A stretch of DNA of 34,958 nt from Fidelibacterota bacterium (GTDB taxonomy: Bacteria; Fidelibacterota; Marinisomatia; SCGC-AAA003-L08; JACNLC01), in the NCBI GenBank assembly GCA_013204025.1, contig JABMOW010000023.1, positions 1-34,958 on the forward strand. The letters are read 5' to 3'. The notes under the pieces were generated by a model. That model saw only the letters and a list, made by a program, of their open reading frames with translations. It searched no databases and had not been told where the DNA came from. Shown here one piece after another: positions 34,910 to 34,958 of the stretch (positions are counted from its first letter, which is position 1; every line of letters begins with the position of its first letter). The translations under genes and the position numbers were made by a program.

Positions 34910-34958
34910 CGCGGGGTGGAGCAGTCTGGCAGCTCGTCGGGCTCATAACCCGAAGGTC
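34910..34958 (+). tRNA. Initiator tRNA-fMet (CAT), 5' part
   Basis: The sequence from CGCGGGGTGGAGCAG to the window end matches the first 49 bases of bacterial initiator tRNA almost exactly. Anticodon CAT is at 34944-34946, with the three G:C pairs (GGG/CCC) in the anticodon stem that mark the initiator. The leading C, which leaves position 1 unpaired with A72 in initiators, also fits. The T arm and acceptor 3' strand lie beyond the window. Confidence 0.95.

Overview
The window is a gene-dense, AT-rich stretch of a diderm (Gram-negative) bacterial chromosome. No insertion sequence, phage gene, CRISPR array or toxin island was seen. An outer-membrane assembly lipoprotein (BamD), other lipoproteins, a TolC/HlyD exporter, a type IX secretion (T9SS) C-terminal sorting domain and a giant secreted protein ending in a dockerin-like pair all point to the FCB superphylum. 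The dockerin-like tail and the mixture of families resemble Candidatus Marinimicrobia (SAR406) or a close relative. That placement is inference; no 16S gene is present.

Layout. 1-4013: end of an outer-membrane barrel gene, bamD, nadD, a Ca2+/cation antiporter and ftsE-ftsX. 4062-5748: grpE-dnaJ. 5748-8592: a ComEA-like helix-hairpin-helix protein, an unrecognised membrane protein, and proteins resembling PilM and PilN, a possible divergent pilus or DNA-uptake platform. 8589-12064: rsmD, coaD, a phosphotransacetylase-family protein with altered active-site residues, an FmdB-type zinc ribbon and NADP-type isocitrate dehydrogenase. 12124-14999: a TMEM164/YwaF-type membrane protein, obg and dprA. 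15257-16835: four small genes (a MORN-like lipoprotein, a coiled-coil exported protein, a one- or two-pass membrane protein and YbjQ). 16918-22029: a 1703-residue gingipain-like multidomain secreted protein. 22054-26192 (minus strand): a TolC / MacB-type permease / HlyD export operon without an ATPase. 26353-29523: exported 5'-nucleotidase family enzyme, HD-domain protein, TerB-like protein (minus strand) and thioredoxin. 29748-34810: PDZ-radical-SAM DUF512 protein, der, a secreted metalloprotease with a T9SS tail, and a YigZ/IMPACT protein. From 34910 an initiator tRNA begins and is cut by the window end.

Most plus-strand genes are packed head to tail, with overlaps of 1 to 26 bases (ATGA, TAATG, TAGTG and GTGA junctions), so they are probably a few long translationally coupled operons. 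TTG and GTG starts are common, and several start choices rest on a visible Shine-Dalgarno sequence. No stretch without a gene exceeds about 260 bases. The most interesting parts are the PilM/PilN-like block with ComEA and DprA nearby, the gingipain-like protein whose catalytic histidine position is not histidine, the odd phosphotransacetylase, and a strong hairpin behind the thioredoxin gene.
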